Shown piece after piece: positions 1 to 5,801 of a stretch of 9,032 bases of DNA; the first letter of the stretch is position 1; each line of letters starts with the position of its first letter. Source of the DNA: Oscillospiraceae bacterium (GTDB lineage: Bacteria; Bacillota; Clostridia; Oscillospirales; Oscillospiraceae); the NCBI GenBank assembly GCA_028691385.1, contig JAQUZL010000083.1:1-9032 (forward strand), read 5' to 3'. The position numbers and the translations under genes are program-made. The notes beneath the pieces were generated by a model. That model did not search any database. It was not told where the DNA came from and was given only the letters and a program-made list of their open reading frames with translations.

Positions 1-70
1 ACAACATCTTTATTTATATCAATTTCTATTACTCTACTATTTAAACTGCTATATGTTTCATCTTTTTCTA
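1..70. other. AT-rich segment at the window edge
   Basis: By hand count about 15 of the first 70 bases are G or C (about 21%), whereas the rest of the window is clearly GC-rich. The change occurs within a few bases around 70. On the minus strand one frame is open across it and uses low-GC codons (AAA, GAA, ATA, AGA, TTA, AAT), reading residues such as VEKDETYSSLNSRVIEID. On the plus strand frames 1 and 2 are also open. It could be the edge of an acquired AT-rich element, an unrelated intergenic stretch, or an assembly or contig-end join. The sequence alone cannot decide. Confidence 0.5.
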
Positions 71-95
71 CCGGTGGTGTGCGACTGCGCGACAT
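1..95 (-). CDS. Possible partial minus-strand CDS running off the left edge
   Basis: An ATG at 95-93 opens a frame with no stop through to position 3 (31 codons), beginning MSRSRTPPVEKDE. The part beyond residue 9 has a natural, charged composition and AT-rich codon use. Against it, no good ribosome binding site precedes the ATG, the first codons lie in GC-rich DNA that reads better on the other strand, and the peptide matches no family I recognise. If there is a join near position 70, only the part left of it may be real coding sequence, and its true start would then lie elsewhere. Low confidence. Confidence 0.22.
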   Translation of the reverse strand, partial: MSRSRTPPVEKDETYSSLNSRVIEIDINKDV

Positions 96-127
96 TTCTG
101 CGGGAAATGCTGGATGCGCTGAAATAG
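2..127 (+). CDS. Possible C-terminal end of a plus-strand gene
   Basis: Frame 2 on the plus strand is open from the left edge to a TAG at 125-127. Its last 17 codons read VVCDCATFLREMLDALK and mostly end in G or C, as in the well-supported genes of this window. The stop codon is followed at once by the hairpin and T-run at 128-162, the usual layout for a gene end. The AT-rich codons before about position 70 do not look like the same gene (many Tyr and Leu in a row). The reading therefore suggests the real 3' end of a native gene whose upstream part has been replaced or separated at about position 70. No family is recognisable. Confidence 0.33.
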   Translation, partial: QHLYLYQFLLLYYLNCYMFHLFLPVVCDCATFLREMLDALK

Positions 128-162
128 AAAAATGGGGACGCAGGATGCGTCCCCATTTTTTT
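128..162. terminator. Bidirectional intrinsic terminator
   Basis: A perfect 14-bp stem pairs 128-141 with 147-160 around a 5-base loop. The core is ATGGGGACGC/GCGTCCCCAT, flanked by A and T runs, so each strand ends in U residues. It lies 10 bases beyond the stop of the minus-strand gene at 172-645 and directly after the TAG at 127 on the plus strand. This fits a shared terminator between convergent genes. Confidence 0.85.
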
Positions 163-171
163 GCGGCTGCG

Positions 172-645
172 TCAATCGCGCAGCAGATCAATCAGCATGT
201 GCCGGGCGCGGGCATCCTCCCGGGAAAAAAGCAGCTTGCTCACAAGCCACCCCGCTGCGGCAAAGGCAAACCCCATCAGCAGCGCGGCGGGATTGTGCTC
301 TGTGAAGAGCGACACGACGCCGGGCAGAACGCCGATGCCGGCTGCGCCGGCCATCCAAATCCAAAAGAAAATCTGGGTATAACGGGAAAAATCGGCGTGC
401 ACGGTCAGGACCGCGCCCTGCTCGGATTTTGCGATGGTACCGCGCAGCACCGGCAAAAAGGAATTTCGCCCGGAGATGCTGCGGGAAATTTGAAAGGATG
501 GAAAGGTGACCGTGCCGAAAAACGGCTTTTCCGAGCGCTGTTGGCCGCGATAAGGGCTGCCAACCTGTCCGCGCAGGCGCGCGGCGGCGGCGCGGGGGGA
601 AAGAGCCGTCGAAAGCTGATAGGTGTGATGGGGAATCAGGAACAT
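172..645 (-). CDS. Conserved hypothetical two-helix membrane protein
   Basis: A 157-residue protein of unknown function. The chosen ATG (645-643) follows an AAGGAGAGG ribosome binding site by a few bases; the open frame extends further upstream but without support. Residues about 38-90 are soluble and include the segment KPFFGTVTF and the motif RNSFLPVLRG (60-69). From memory this pattern resembles small clostridial proteins of unknown function with a beta-rich domain before two membrane helices. Helix 1 spans about 91-114 (aromatic- and Gly-rich) and helix 2 about 119-140. The C-terminus is short and charged (SREDARAR) and the helices form a hairpin. There is no signal peptide, so both ends probably face the same side, likely the cytoplasm. 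It has its own promoter and a terminator downstream, so it is probably transcribed alone. No enzymatic residues are recognisable. Confidence 0.8.
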   Translation of the reverse strand: MFLIPHHTYQLSTALSPRAAAARLRGQVGSPYRGQQRSEKPFFGTVTFPSFQISRSISGRNSFLPVLRGTIAKSEQGAVLTVHADFSRYTQIFFWIWMAGAAGIGVLPGVVSLFTEHNPAALLMGFAFAAAGWLVSKLLFSREDARARHMLIDLLRD

Positions 646-674
646 AAAACCTCTCCTTTGCGGTGCTTTTTGTG

Positions 675-703
675 ATTGTACCACGCGGCGCACGCCCCTG
701 CAA
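675..703 (-). promoter_or_regulatory. Sigma-A-type promoter of the small membrane protein gene
   Basis: On the minus strand a TTGCAG -35 box (703-698) is separated by exactly 17 bases from a TACAAT -10 box (680-675). The distance to the ATG at 645 leaves a short leader holding the ribosome binding site. The -10 matches consensus at five of six positions; the -35 is weaker. Confidence 0.6.
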
Positions 704-706
704 GGT

Positions 707-741
707 AAAAAAATGCCCGACTCGTCACGAGCCGGGCATTT
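707..741 (-). terminator. Intrinsic terminator of the hydroxyacid dehydrogenase gene
   Basis: A 14-bp stem pairs 728-741 with 711-724 around a TCA/TGA loop and is followed on the minus strand by a T run (to 707). One position is a G-U wobble in minus-strand RNA but an A-C mismatch in plus-strand RNA, so the structure is built for minus-strand transcripts. It starts 6 bases after the stop codon at 748. Confidence 0.9.
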
Positions 742-747
742 GCGATG

Positions 748-1728
748 TTATTTGCCAAGTACCTTCCGCACGTCCGGGTTGACCAGATTGACCGGCGGCT
801 CGCCGGTGGAGAGCACGTGGGCGATCTGCTCCGCCGGAATCGACTGCAGCTTGATCTCCGATTCCACCGAGTACCACGCGGTGTGCGGCGTGACGATGAC
901 ATTTTTCCGCCCCATGAGCGGGTTATTCACCGGCGGCTCGCCTTCCAGCACGTCCAGCATTGCGCCGCTGATCAGCCCCTTGTCCAGCGCCCAGGCCATG
1001 TCGGCGGCGTCCACAATGCCGCCGCGTCCAACGTTCACAACCACCGCGTTGGGCTTCATCTTCTCAAAGGCGGCTTTGTTGAACATGTGGTGGGTTTCAT
1101 CGGTCAACGGGCAGTGAATGGAGATGATGTCGCTGCCGGAAAGCACCTCGTCCAGCGTTTTGCATTCCACACCAAGCTCCGCCATGACCTTCGGATCGCA
1201 ATAGGCGTCGTAGGCCCAGATTTGATCACAGGAGGGCTTGAGCTTGATGGCGACCTCGCGCGCAATGCGGCCAAAGCCGATCAGCCCCACAACCTGATGG
1301 CGCAGGCTGTTGATTTTCTGCGGCTTGCCATACCAGTTGCCGTCGGCAACATAGTTGGCGTAGGTGAACAGACGGCGACCGGCGGCGGTGATGAGCGCCA
1401 TGGCGTGATCGGACACCTCGTCGGTGCAATAGTTCATGACATTACAGAAATAAATGCCGTTTGCGGTGCAGGCCGGAATGTCGATGCCGTCCACGCCGGA
1501 GGCGTATTTGGCGATGACCTTGCAGTTTTTCAGTGCGGCAATGACGTCGGCATTCATGTCGGCATATTGAAAAATCACAGCGTCGGCGTCTTTTGCCGCT
1601 GCAATGACGCTTTCGGCGTCGCGCACCTGGCAATCGACAATGTCCGCGTCGATTGCACCCAGAATCCGCTTTTCGTTGTCAATTGTTTCATACTCGTGGT
1701 CGGTGATGACCACCTTGAATTTCCCCAT
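748..1728 (-). CDS. D-isomer specific 2-hydroxyacid dehydrogenase, CtBP-like
   Basis: A 326-residue NAD-dependent oxidoreductase of the D-2-hydroxyacid dehydrogenase family, interconverting a 2-keto acid and a D-2-hydroxy acid in the cytoplasm. The Rossmann motif is GLIGFGRIA (148-156), with the acidic residue that selects NAD over NADP at Asp174 (WAYD). The catalytic triad is visible: Arg235 in VNVGRGG, Glu264 in LEGEPP and His282 in TPHTAWYS. The Trp after the catalytic His (H-T-A-W) is typical of the CtBP-like branch rather than of phosphoglycerate dehydrogenase, and there is no C-terminal ACT domain. Length is normal for the family. The ATG is preceded by GGGAGG at a normal distance. A promoter and a terminator bracket the gene, so it appears monocistronic. 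The substrate cannot be told from sequence; glyoxylate/hydroxypyruvate reductase, D-lactate dehydrogenase or a catabolic role all remain possible. Confidence 0.93.
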   Translation of the reverse strand: MGKFKVVITDHEYETIDNEKRILGAIDADIVDCQVRDAESVIAAAKDADAVIFQYADMNADVIAALKNCKVIAKYASGVDGIDIPACTANGIYFCNVMNYCTDEVSDHAMALITAAGRRLFTYANYVADGNWYGKPQKINSLRHQVVGLIGFGRIAREVAIKLKPSCDQIWAYDAYCDPKVMAELGVECKTLDEVLSGSDIISIHCPLTDETHHMFNKAAFEKMKPNAVVVNVGRGGIVDAADMAWALDKGLISGAMLDVLEGEPPVNNPLMGRKNVIVTPHTAWYSVESEIKLQSIPAEQIAHVLSTGEPPVNLVNPDVRKVLGK

Positions 1729-1763
1729 TTCAGAAACCTCCCAATCTCAATCATGCTTCCTAA

Positions 1764-1791
1764 ATTTTAACATTTTATCTCCATGTGTCAA
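1764..1791 (-). promoter_or_regulatory. Promoter of the hydroxyacid dehydrogenase gene
   Basis: A perfect TTGACA -35 box (1791-1786 on the minus strand) is followed after 16 bases by TAAAAT (1769-1764), five of six to consensus. The -35 lies about 20 bases past the sirtuin stop codon. A 7-bp inverted repeat, CATTTTA (1771-1777) and TAAAATG (1795-1801), brackets the -35 box; whether it matters is unknown. Confidence 0.7.
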
Positions 1792-1811
1792 CGGTAAAAT
1801 GTATCAAAGCT

Positions 1812-2540
1812 TCAAATTTGTGCAAAAATCTCGCCAATGGGTGCGTGAATTGTGAGATTTGCATCGTTGTCGGCGCTGGTGGCGGCTTGATTGATGAGCA
1901 CAAGGCGCGAGCCGGTGTAATAGCGGATGAGTCCGGCGGCGGGGTAGACGGTGAGACTGGTGCCGCCGATGATGAGCATATCCGCGCGGCAAATGGCGCG
2001 GATGGCGCCTGCAATGCAGTCCTGATCCAGACCCTCTTCATAGAGCACCACGTCGGGCTTGACAATGCCGCCGCAGTCGCAGCGGGGGATGCCCACAGCA
2101 TTGCGGATGAAAAGCGCGCCGGCAAGACCGTCATAGCGTTTGCCGCAGCGGGTGCAGCGGTTGCGGTAAACCGTGCCGTGGAGATTGAAAATCTGTTGGC
2201 TGCCAGCTTTTTCGTGCAGGCCGTCCACATTTTGGGTGACAACGGCCAGCAGCTTGCCCGCACGCTCCAGCTCCGCCAGCTTTTTGTGGGCGGCATTGGG
2301 CGCATAGTCCAGCGGCATCAGCTTATCGCGGTAAAAATCGAAAAATTCCGCGGTGTGGGTTTCATAAAAGGAGTGGCTCAGCATGACCTCCGGCGGGTAC
2401 GGAAATTGCATGGAATAAAGCCCGTCCACGCTGCGAAAATCCGGAATGCCGGATTCTGTGGATACGCCTGCGCCGCCAAAAAAGACAATTTTTTGGCTTT
2501 CCGCAACCCACTGCTTCAGCGTTTCAATCGCTTTGTCCAT
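1812..2540 (-). CDS. Sir2-family NAD-dependent protein deacylase (sirtuin)
   Basis: A 242-residue sirtuin, expected to remove acetyl or related acyl groups from protein lysines in the cytoplasm using NAD, releasing nicotinamide and O-acyl-ADP-ribose. NAD-binding motifs are [15 protein letters not shown] (23-37) and TQNVDGLH (102-109); the catalytic base is His121 in [12 protein letters not shown] lies at 193-200. A structural zinc site is formed by Cys129/Cys132 and Cys154/Cys156, the second pair being a tight Cx[10 protein letters not shown] (161-169) is the usual acyl-lysine-binding strand. The Tyr and Arg pair that marks desuccinylase-type (CobB-like) sirtuins is not evident after the first motif, so deacetylase activity is the better guess. 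The ATG is chosen because AGGAGG lies 9 bases upstream. It overlaps the end of trmD by 17 bases, pointing to translational coupling. I see no terminator before the next gene. Confidence 0.95.
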   Translation of the reverse strand: MDKAIETLKQWVAESQKIVFFGGAGVSTESGIPDFRSVDGLYSMQFPYPPEVMLSHSFYETHTAEFFDFYRDKLMPLDYAPNAAHKKLAELERAGKLLAVVTQNVDGLHEKAGSQQIFNLHGTVYRNRCTRCGKRYDGLAGALFIRNAVGIPRCDCGGIVKPDVVLYEEGLDQDCIAGAIRAICRADMLIIGGTSLTVYPAAGLIRYYTGSRLVLINQAATSADNDANLTIHAPIGEIFAQI

Positions 2541-3282
2541 CGGCTTGTTCCTCCTGCAACTCCCGGAGCAATTTCCGGTCCTCTTTGCTGCCAAGATCCA
2601 GCGCGTCATACAAATCCGGCCGGCGCGTGCGCGTGCGCAGCAGCGACTGCTTGCGCCGCCATTTTCGGACGTTTTCATGGTTGCCGGAGAGCAGAATCTT
2701 CGGCACTGACAGGCCGTGCCAGGTTTCCGGGCGGCTGAACTGCGGATATTCCAGCGTGCCGGCATAGTGACTCTCGTCCTCAAAGCACGCAGGGTCGGAC
2801 AAAACGCCCGGCACCATGCGGCAAACGGCGTCAGAAATCGCCATGGCGGGAATTTCACCGCCGGTCAGCACAAAATCGCCGATGGACAGCTCTTCGTCCA
2901 CGCATTCGTCGATAAAGCGCTCGTCGATGCCCTCATAGTGGCCGCAGACCAGAATCAGATTCTCCAGCTTGGACAGGCGAATCGCGTCGGCCTGGGTGAA
3001 GGTTTTGCCAGCCGGACTTAGATAGACGGTGTGCACCGGCGCGCCCGCTTCGTCGCACAGATGCGCCCAGCAGTGGAACAGCGGGTCTGCCTGCATCACT
3101 GCGCCGCGGCCGCCGCCATAGGGATAGTCGTCCACCTGATTTTGGCGGTTGGTGGTATAATCCCGAATCTGGTGCGCTTCGATACGAATGAGATCGCGCT
3201 CCTGCGCGCGACCCAGAATGGACTCGCTCATCATGTCGCCCACGGTGTCCGGGAACAAGGTCATAATATCAATGCGAAGCAT
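2524..3282 (-). CDS. trmD: tRNA (guanine-37-N1)-methyltransferase TrmD
   Basis: A 252-residue SPOUT-class methyltransferase that makes m1G37 next to the anticodon of tRNAs reading CNN codons (and some others), preventing +1 frameshifting; it works as a dimer in the cytoplasm. Family signatures are in order: DIMTLFPD (5-12), DDYPYGGGRG (51-60), the SAM-binding trefoil-knot segments VYLSPAGKTF (86-95), LVCGHYEGIDERF (111-123) and LSIGDFVLTGGE (132-143), then the catalytic-region FEDES (167-171) and the tRNA-binding C-terminal domain with HENVRKWRRKQ (202-212). Asp169 is probably the catalytic base. Length equals that of typical TrmD. The ATG at 3282 fits the family N-terminus and has GAGGGG 10 bases upstream; an in-frame TTG six codons earlier is less likely. 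It overlaps the end of rimM by 14 bases and the start of the sirtuin by 17. Confidence 0.97.
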   Translation of the reverse strand: MLRIDIMTLFPDTVGDMMSESILGRAQERDLIRIEAHQIRDYTTNRQNQVDDYPYGGGRGAVMQADPLFHCWAHLCDEAGAPVHTVYLSPAGKTFTQADAIRLSKLENLILVCGHYEGIDERFIDECVDEELSIGDFVLTGGEIPAMAISDAVCRMVPGVLSDPACFEDESHYAGTLEYPQFSRPETWHGLSVPKILLSGNHENVRKWRRKQSLLRTRTRRPDLYDALDLGSKEDRKLLRELQEEQADGQSD

Positions 3283-3772
3283 CGGTCTGCATCCCCTCAA
3301 TCACGGATACGGTCATAAAGCCCGCATCCACATCAATTGTGTGAACAAAGGCGTCGACGTTCGGAATCATATATTCCTGCTCGCCGCGGATGACCAGCAC
3401 GTCGCCTGCCGGCATGGGCAGCACCTCGGCCACATGGCCAAGCACTGCGCCGTCGCCGGTTTGGGCGGTAAGGCCGATGAGATCGGCGATGAAACAGACG
3501 CCGTCCGGCAGCTGCAGCGTGCTGCGGTCGATGGTGACAATTTTGCCGCGCAGGGGCGCGGCGGCCTCGACGGCGTCGATGCCGGTGAATTTGCACAGTA
3601 CGCAGGTGCCCTGCACGCGGCTGCGCGCGACCTGGTAGGGCGCGCCGTCCAGATACAGCGTATCAAATTGCAGCAGAAAATCGGGGCCGTCGGCCCAGGG
3701 CAGAATTTTCACTTCGCCCAAAAGCCCATGGGTGCTGACGACCTTACCGGCCTGCAAAAACGGTTGCTTCAT
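3269..3772 (-). CDS. rimM: Ribosome maturation factor RimM
   Basis: A 167-residue assembly factor that binds ribosomal protein uS19 and helps mature the 30S head and process 16S rRNA. The N-terminal RimM barrel begins with the signature GKVVSTHGLLGEVKILP (9-25) and includes LRGKIVTIDR (74-83). The segment GVCFIADLIG (91-100) links to the C-terminal PRC barrel, which ends with YMIPNVDAFVHTID (134-147). Length is typical. The ATG has AGGAGG seven bases upstream. It is the first gene after a terminator and a strong promoter, so it appears to head the rimM-trmD-sirtuin transcript. RimM and TrmD are neighbours in most bacteria, which supports both calls. Confidence 0.96.
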   Translation of the reverse strand: MKQPFLQAGKVVSTHGLLGEVKILPWADGPDFLLQFDTLYLDGAPYQVARSRVQGTCVLCKFTGIDAVEAAAPLRGKIVTIDRSTLQLPDGVCFIADLIGLTAQTGDGAVLGHVAEVLPMPAGDVLVIRGEQEYMIPNVDAFVHTIDVDAGFMTVSVIEGMQTDASH

Positions 3773-3803
3773 ATGGGAACCTCCTGTGGGTTACATTTTC
3801 ATC

Positions 3804-3832
3804 ATTATACCAAATGCCATGGCATTTTCCAA
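3804..3832 (-). promoter_or_regulatory. Promoter of rimM-trmD-sirtuin with a palindromic spacer
   Basis: On the minus strand TTGGAA (3832-3827) and a perfect TATAAT (3809-3804) are 17 bases apart. The perfect 16-bp palindrome AAATGCCATGGCATTT (3812-3827) fills the spacer and touches the -35 box. The promoter begins about 9 bases after the T run of the preceding terminator. The leader to the ATG at 3772 is only about 25 bases. A palindrome between -35 and -10 is a classical operator position; the cognate regulator is unknown. Confidence 0.65.
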
Positions 3833-3840
3833 GGGGATAG

Positions 3841-3872
3841 AAAAAATGCGTGGTTTTTGCAAACCACGCATT
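3841..3872 (-). terminator. Intrinsic terminator after khpA
   Basis: A perfect 12-bp stem, AATGCGTGGTTT (3845-3856) with AAACCACGCATT (3861-3872), has a 4-base loop and is followed on the minus strand by further T residues to 3841. It begins 4 bases after the khpA stop codon and separates that gene from the rimM promoter. Confidence 0.88.
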
Positions 3873-3876
3873 GGGG

Positions 3877-4104
3877 TCAATCGACGATATCCACCGAAAC
3901 CTTTTTTCCCTGACGCTGTGCCACGGATTTGACCACGGTGCGGATTTCGCGGGCAATTCGACCCTGACGGCCGATGACCTTGCCCATGTCCTCGGGTGCA
4001 ACCCGAAGCTCCAGCACGGTTTCGTCGCCCTCTTTTTCCGTCACGGAAACCTGATCCGGTTGATCCACCAGATTTTGGGCGATGTAAAGCAGGAGTTCCT
4101 TCAT
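3877..4104 (-). CDS. khpA: KH-domain RNA-binding protein KhpA (YlqC)
   Basis: A 75-residue single type-II KH domain protein. The nucleic-acid-binding GxxG loop is GRQG (45-48) within the motif KVIGRQGRIAREIR. In Firmicutes the family (YlqC/KhpA) pairs with KhpB/Jag as a global RNA chaperone and has been linked to cell division and envelope control in streptococci. Full length for the family. It starts 12 bases after rpsP with a modest AAGGAA binding site and sits in the standard rpsP-khpA-rimM order, so co-transcription with rpsP is likely. Transcription appears to stop just after it. Confidence 0.95.
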   Translation of the reverse strand: MKELLLYIAQNLVDQPDQVSVTEKEGDETVLELRVAPEDMGKVIGRQGRIAREIRTVVKSVAQRQGKKVSVDIVD

Positions 4105-4116
4105 GAGAACACTTCC

Positions 4117-4359
4117 TTACTCGATGATGCCGGCTTTTTTCAGCAGTCCGCGCACCGTTTCGGTGGGCTGAGCGCCGCTCTTGATCCAGGAATTCACCTT
4201 TTCTGCGTCAACAGACAGGGTGGCCGGGTCGGTCAGGGGGTTATAAGTGCCGATTTCTTCGATGCAGCGGCCATCGCGCGGGCTACGGGAGTCAGCGACA
4301 ACAACGCGGTAAAACGGCTCTTTTTTCGCACCCATTCTGCGCAGTCTGATCTTAACCAT
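4117..4359 (-). CDS. rpsP: 30S ribosomal protein bS16
   Basis: An 80-residue ribosomal protein of the 30S body needed for 16S rRNA assembly. The family N-terminus [20 protein letters not shown] (residues 2-21) and the signatures DSRSPRDG (23-30), IGTYNP (36-41) and the segment ending [12 protein letters not shown] (58-69) are all present; length is normal. The ATG at 4359 is chosen because it begins MVKIRLRR as in other members and has GAGGTG 6 bases upstream. A GTG three codons earlier lies inside that binding site. It follows ffh by 62 bases, a gap that contains an inverted-repeat element and a possible internal promoter. Confidence 0.97.
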   Translation of the reverse strand: MVKIRLRRMGAKKEPFYRVVVADSRSPRDGRCIEEIGTYNPLTDPATLSVDAEKVNSWIKSGAQPTETVRGLLKKAGIIE

Positions 4360-4386
4360 GGGGTTCACCTCACATAAAAATTAAAG

Positions 4387-4416
4387 ATTCTATCTCGTAA
4401 AGCAATTTGCTTTGAA
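4387..4416 (-). promoter_or_regulatory. Possible internal promoter before rpsP
   Basis: On the minus strand TTCAAA (4416-4411) and TAGAAT (4392-4387) are separated by 18 bases. The -10 matches consensus at five of six positions, the -35 at four. Their spacer is filled by an inverted repeat shared with the ylxM leader. Position and leader length (about 20 bases to the rpsP ATG) fit a promoter, but the boxes are only moderate. rpsP could simply be read from the ffh transcript. Confidence 0.4.
4397..4416. repeat. Shared 20-base inverted-repeat element, rpsP copy
   Basis: Read on the minus strand this is TTCAAAGCAAATTGCTTTAC, near-palindromic, with AAAGCA and TGCTTT arms around three bases. The plus strand at 6164-6183 carries the same element with 18 of 20 identical bases (consensus TTCAARGCAAATTGCTTKAC). 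It lies just after the ffh stop codon and inside the spacer of the possible rpsP promoter. No T run follows it, so it is not a terminator. It may be a protein-binding site or an mRNA hairpin. Confidence 0.55.
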
Positions 4417-4421
4417 CGAAC

Positions 4422-5798
4422 TTACATACCCGGGAAGCGGAAACCGCCGCCCATGCCGCCCATACCGGGCAGGCTGCCCTTTTTGCCGAGGGCCTTCATT
4501 TTTTTCTTCGCGCCGGGACCTGTGAACTGCTTCATCATCTGCTGCATGGAATCAAACTGCTTGAGCAGCCGATTGACGTCCTCCACCTTGGTGCCGGAGC
4601 CTGCCGCGACGCGGCGCTTGCGGCCGGAGTTCATGGCAGCGGGCGCTTCCCGCTCATAGGGGGTCATGGACAGAATGATGGCTTCCGTGCGCGCCATGGC
4701 CTTTTCGTCGACCTCGACGTTCTTCATGCCGCCCATGCCGGGCATCATGGAGAGCATATCCTGCATATTGCCCATACTCTTGAGCTGGACAAGCTGATCG
4801 TAAAAATCCTGTAGGGTGAATTTATTGGTGCGAAGGCGCTGCTCCAGCTCGGCGGCCTTTTTCTGGTCGAGCGCAGCTTCCGCCTTTTCGATGAGCGTCA
4901 AAACATCGCCCATGCCGAGGATGCGCGAGGCCATCCGCTCGGGATGGAACGGCTCGATGTCCTCAAGCTTTTCGCCGATGCCGGCGAATTTGATGGGCTT
5001 GCCGGTGACGGCTTTCACGGAAAGCGCCGCGCCGCCGCGGGCGTCGCCGTCAAGCTTGGTCAGCATCACGCCGTCAATGTCCAGCATTTCGTTGAAGTGC
5101 TGCGCCGCATTCACTGCGTCCTGACCGGTCATGGCGTCCACCACCAGCAGAATTTCGGTGGGATGCACCGCCTGCTTGATGTTCTGCAGCTCCAGCATCA
5201 GCGCCTCGTCAATGTGCAGGCGGCCTGCGGTATCGAGGAACACCATGTCGAAGCCGTGCTTTTCCGCATGAACCAGTGCGGCTTTGGCAATATCCACCGG
5301 GTTGCCCTGTCCCATTTGGAACACTTCAATGCCCAGCTTTTCGCCCACAACCTCAAGCTGCCGAATGGCGGCGGGGCGGTAGACGTCACAGGCCACCAGC
5401 AGCGGGCGCTTGCCCTGCTTCTTCATGTAGCCTGCCAGCTTCGCACCGTTGGTGGTTTTGCCTGCGCCCTGTAGACCCACCAGCATGACCACCGTGGGCG
5501 GCTTGGGGGCAATGGCAAGTTTTTGGTTTTCGCTGCCCATCAGGTTCGTCAACTCCTGATTGACGATCTTGACGATCGTCTGCGCAGGCGTCAGACTTTC
5601 GAGCACATCGGTGCCGATGCAGCGCTCGGTGGCGGACTTCACAAAATCCTTGACAACCTTATAGCTGACGTCAGCTTCCAGCAGCGCCAGACGGATTTCC
5701 CGCATGGCCTCCTTGACGTCCGACTCCGAGAGCCGGCCCTTGCTGCGCAGTCTTTTGAACACTCCGGAGAGTTTTTCGGTCAGGCCTTCAAATGCCAT
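4422..5798 (-). CDS. ffh: Signal recognition particle GTPase Ffh (SRP54)
   Basis: A 458-residue SRP GTPase that binds signal sequences of nascent membrane and secreted proteins together with SRP RNA and delivers ribosomes to the FtsY receptor. The N-terminal four-helix N domain spans about 1-85. The G domain shows GLQGAGKTT (108-116), DVYRPAA (138-144), DTAGR (189-193) and TKLD (247-250). The methionine-rich M domain (about 305-458) has RTNKFTLQDFYDQL (323-336) and a basic SRP-RNA-binding loop GRKRRVAAGSG (392-402). The tail is rich in Gly, Met and Lys (PGMGGMGGG). In the RNA-binding loop the usual Ser before Arg is Gly392, a small departure. AAAGGAG six bases before the ATG overlaps the stop of ylxM, and the two genes are 3 bases apart, so they are coupled. 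Gene order ylxM-ffh-rpsP is typical of Firmicutes. Confidence 0.97.
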   Translation of the reverse strand: MAFEGLTEKLSGVFKRLRSKGRLSESDVKEAMREIRLALLEADVSYKVVKDFVKSATERCIGTDVLESLTPAQTIVKIVNQELTNLMGSENQKLAIAPKPPTVVMLVGLQGAGKTTNGAKLAGYMKKQGKRPLLVACDVYRPAAIRQLEVVGEKLGIEVFQMGQGNPVDIAKAALVHAEKHGFDMVFLDTAGRLHIDEALMLELQNIKQAVHPTEILLVVDAMTGQDAVNAAQHFNEMLDIDGVMLTKLDGDARGGAALSVKAVTGKPIKFAGIGEKLEDIEPFHPERMASRILGMGDVLTLIEKAEAALDQKKAAELEQRLRTNKFTLQDFYDQLVQLKSMGNMQDMLSMMPGMGGMKNVEVDEKAMARTEAIILSMTPYEREAPAAMNSGRKRRVAAGSGTKVEDVNRLLKQFDSMQQMMKQFTGPGAKKKMKALGKKGSLPGMGGMGGGFRFPGM

Positions 5799-5801
5799 AG
5801 C

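Noticed and set aside
93..109. Inverted repeat CATTTC-TGCGG-GAAATG as a regulatory hairpin or integration site
   Set aside because: Six-bp arms are expected by chance, and no duplicate or second end is visible. It also lies inside the likely plus-strand C-terminal codons.
79..675. Long plus-strand open frame opposite the small membrane protein
   Set aside because: It has no ribosome binding site, Gly/Arg/Gln-rich shadow composition, and reads through a terminator hairpin. The minus-strand gene has a promoter, binding site and membrane pattern.
745..1770. 341-codon plus-strand open frame opposite the dehydrogenase
   Set aside because: It is a His/Val/Asn-rich antisense shadow of a clear enzyme gene, with no ribosome binding site and no family signature. 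Long antisense frames are expected in GC-rich genes with this codon bias.
1785..2738. 317-codon plus-strand open frame across the sirtuin and the end of trmD
   Set aside because: It is antisense to two genes with complete catalytic motifs, has no ribosome binding site and no recognisable domain.
2541..2858. N-terminal extension of the sirtuin frame to position 2858
   Set aside because: The extension lies inside trmD and is Arg/Ala/Cys-rich noise. The ATG at 2540 has AGGAGG and begins a standard sirtuin N-terminus.
3773..3803. Riboswitch or ribosomal-protein leader before rimM
   Set aside because: The leader predicted from the promoter is only about 25 bases, too short for a structured element.
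4397..4416. Terminator between ffh and rpsP
   Set aside because: The hairpin is short and AT-rich and is followed by TACGAG rather than a T run on the minus strand, so it was recorded as an inverted-repeat element instead.
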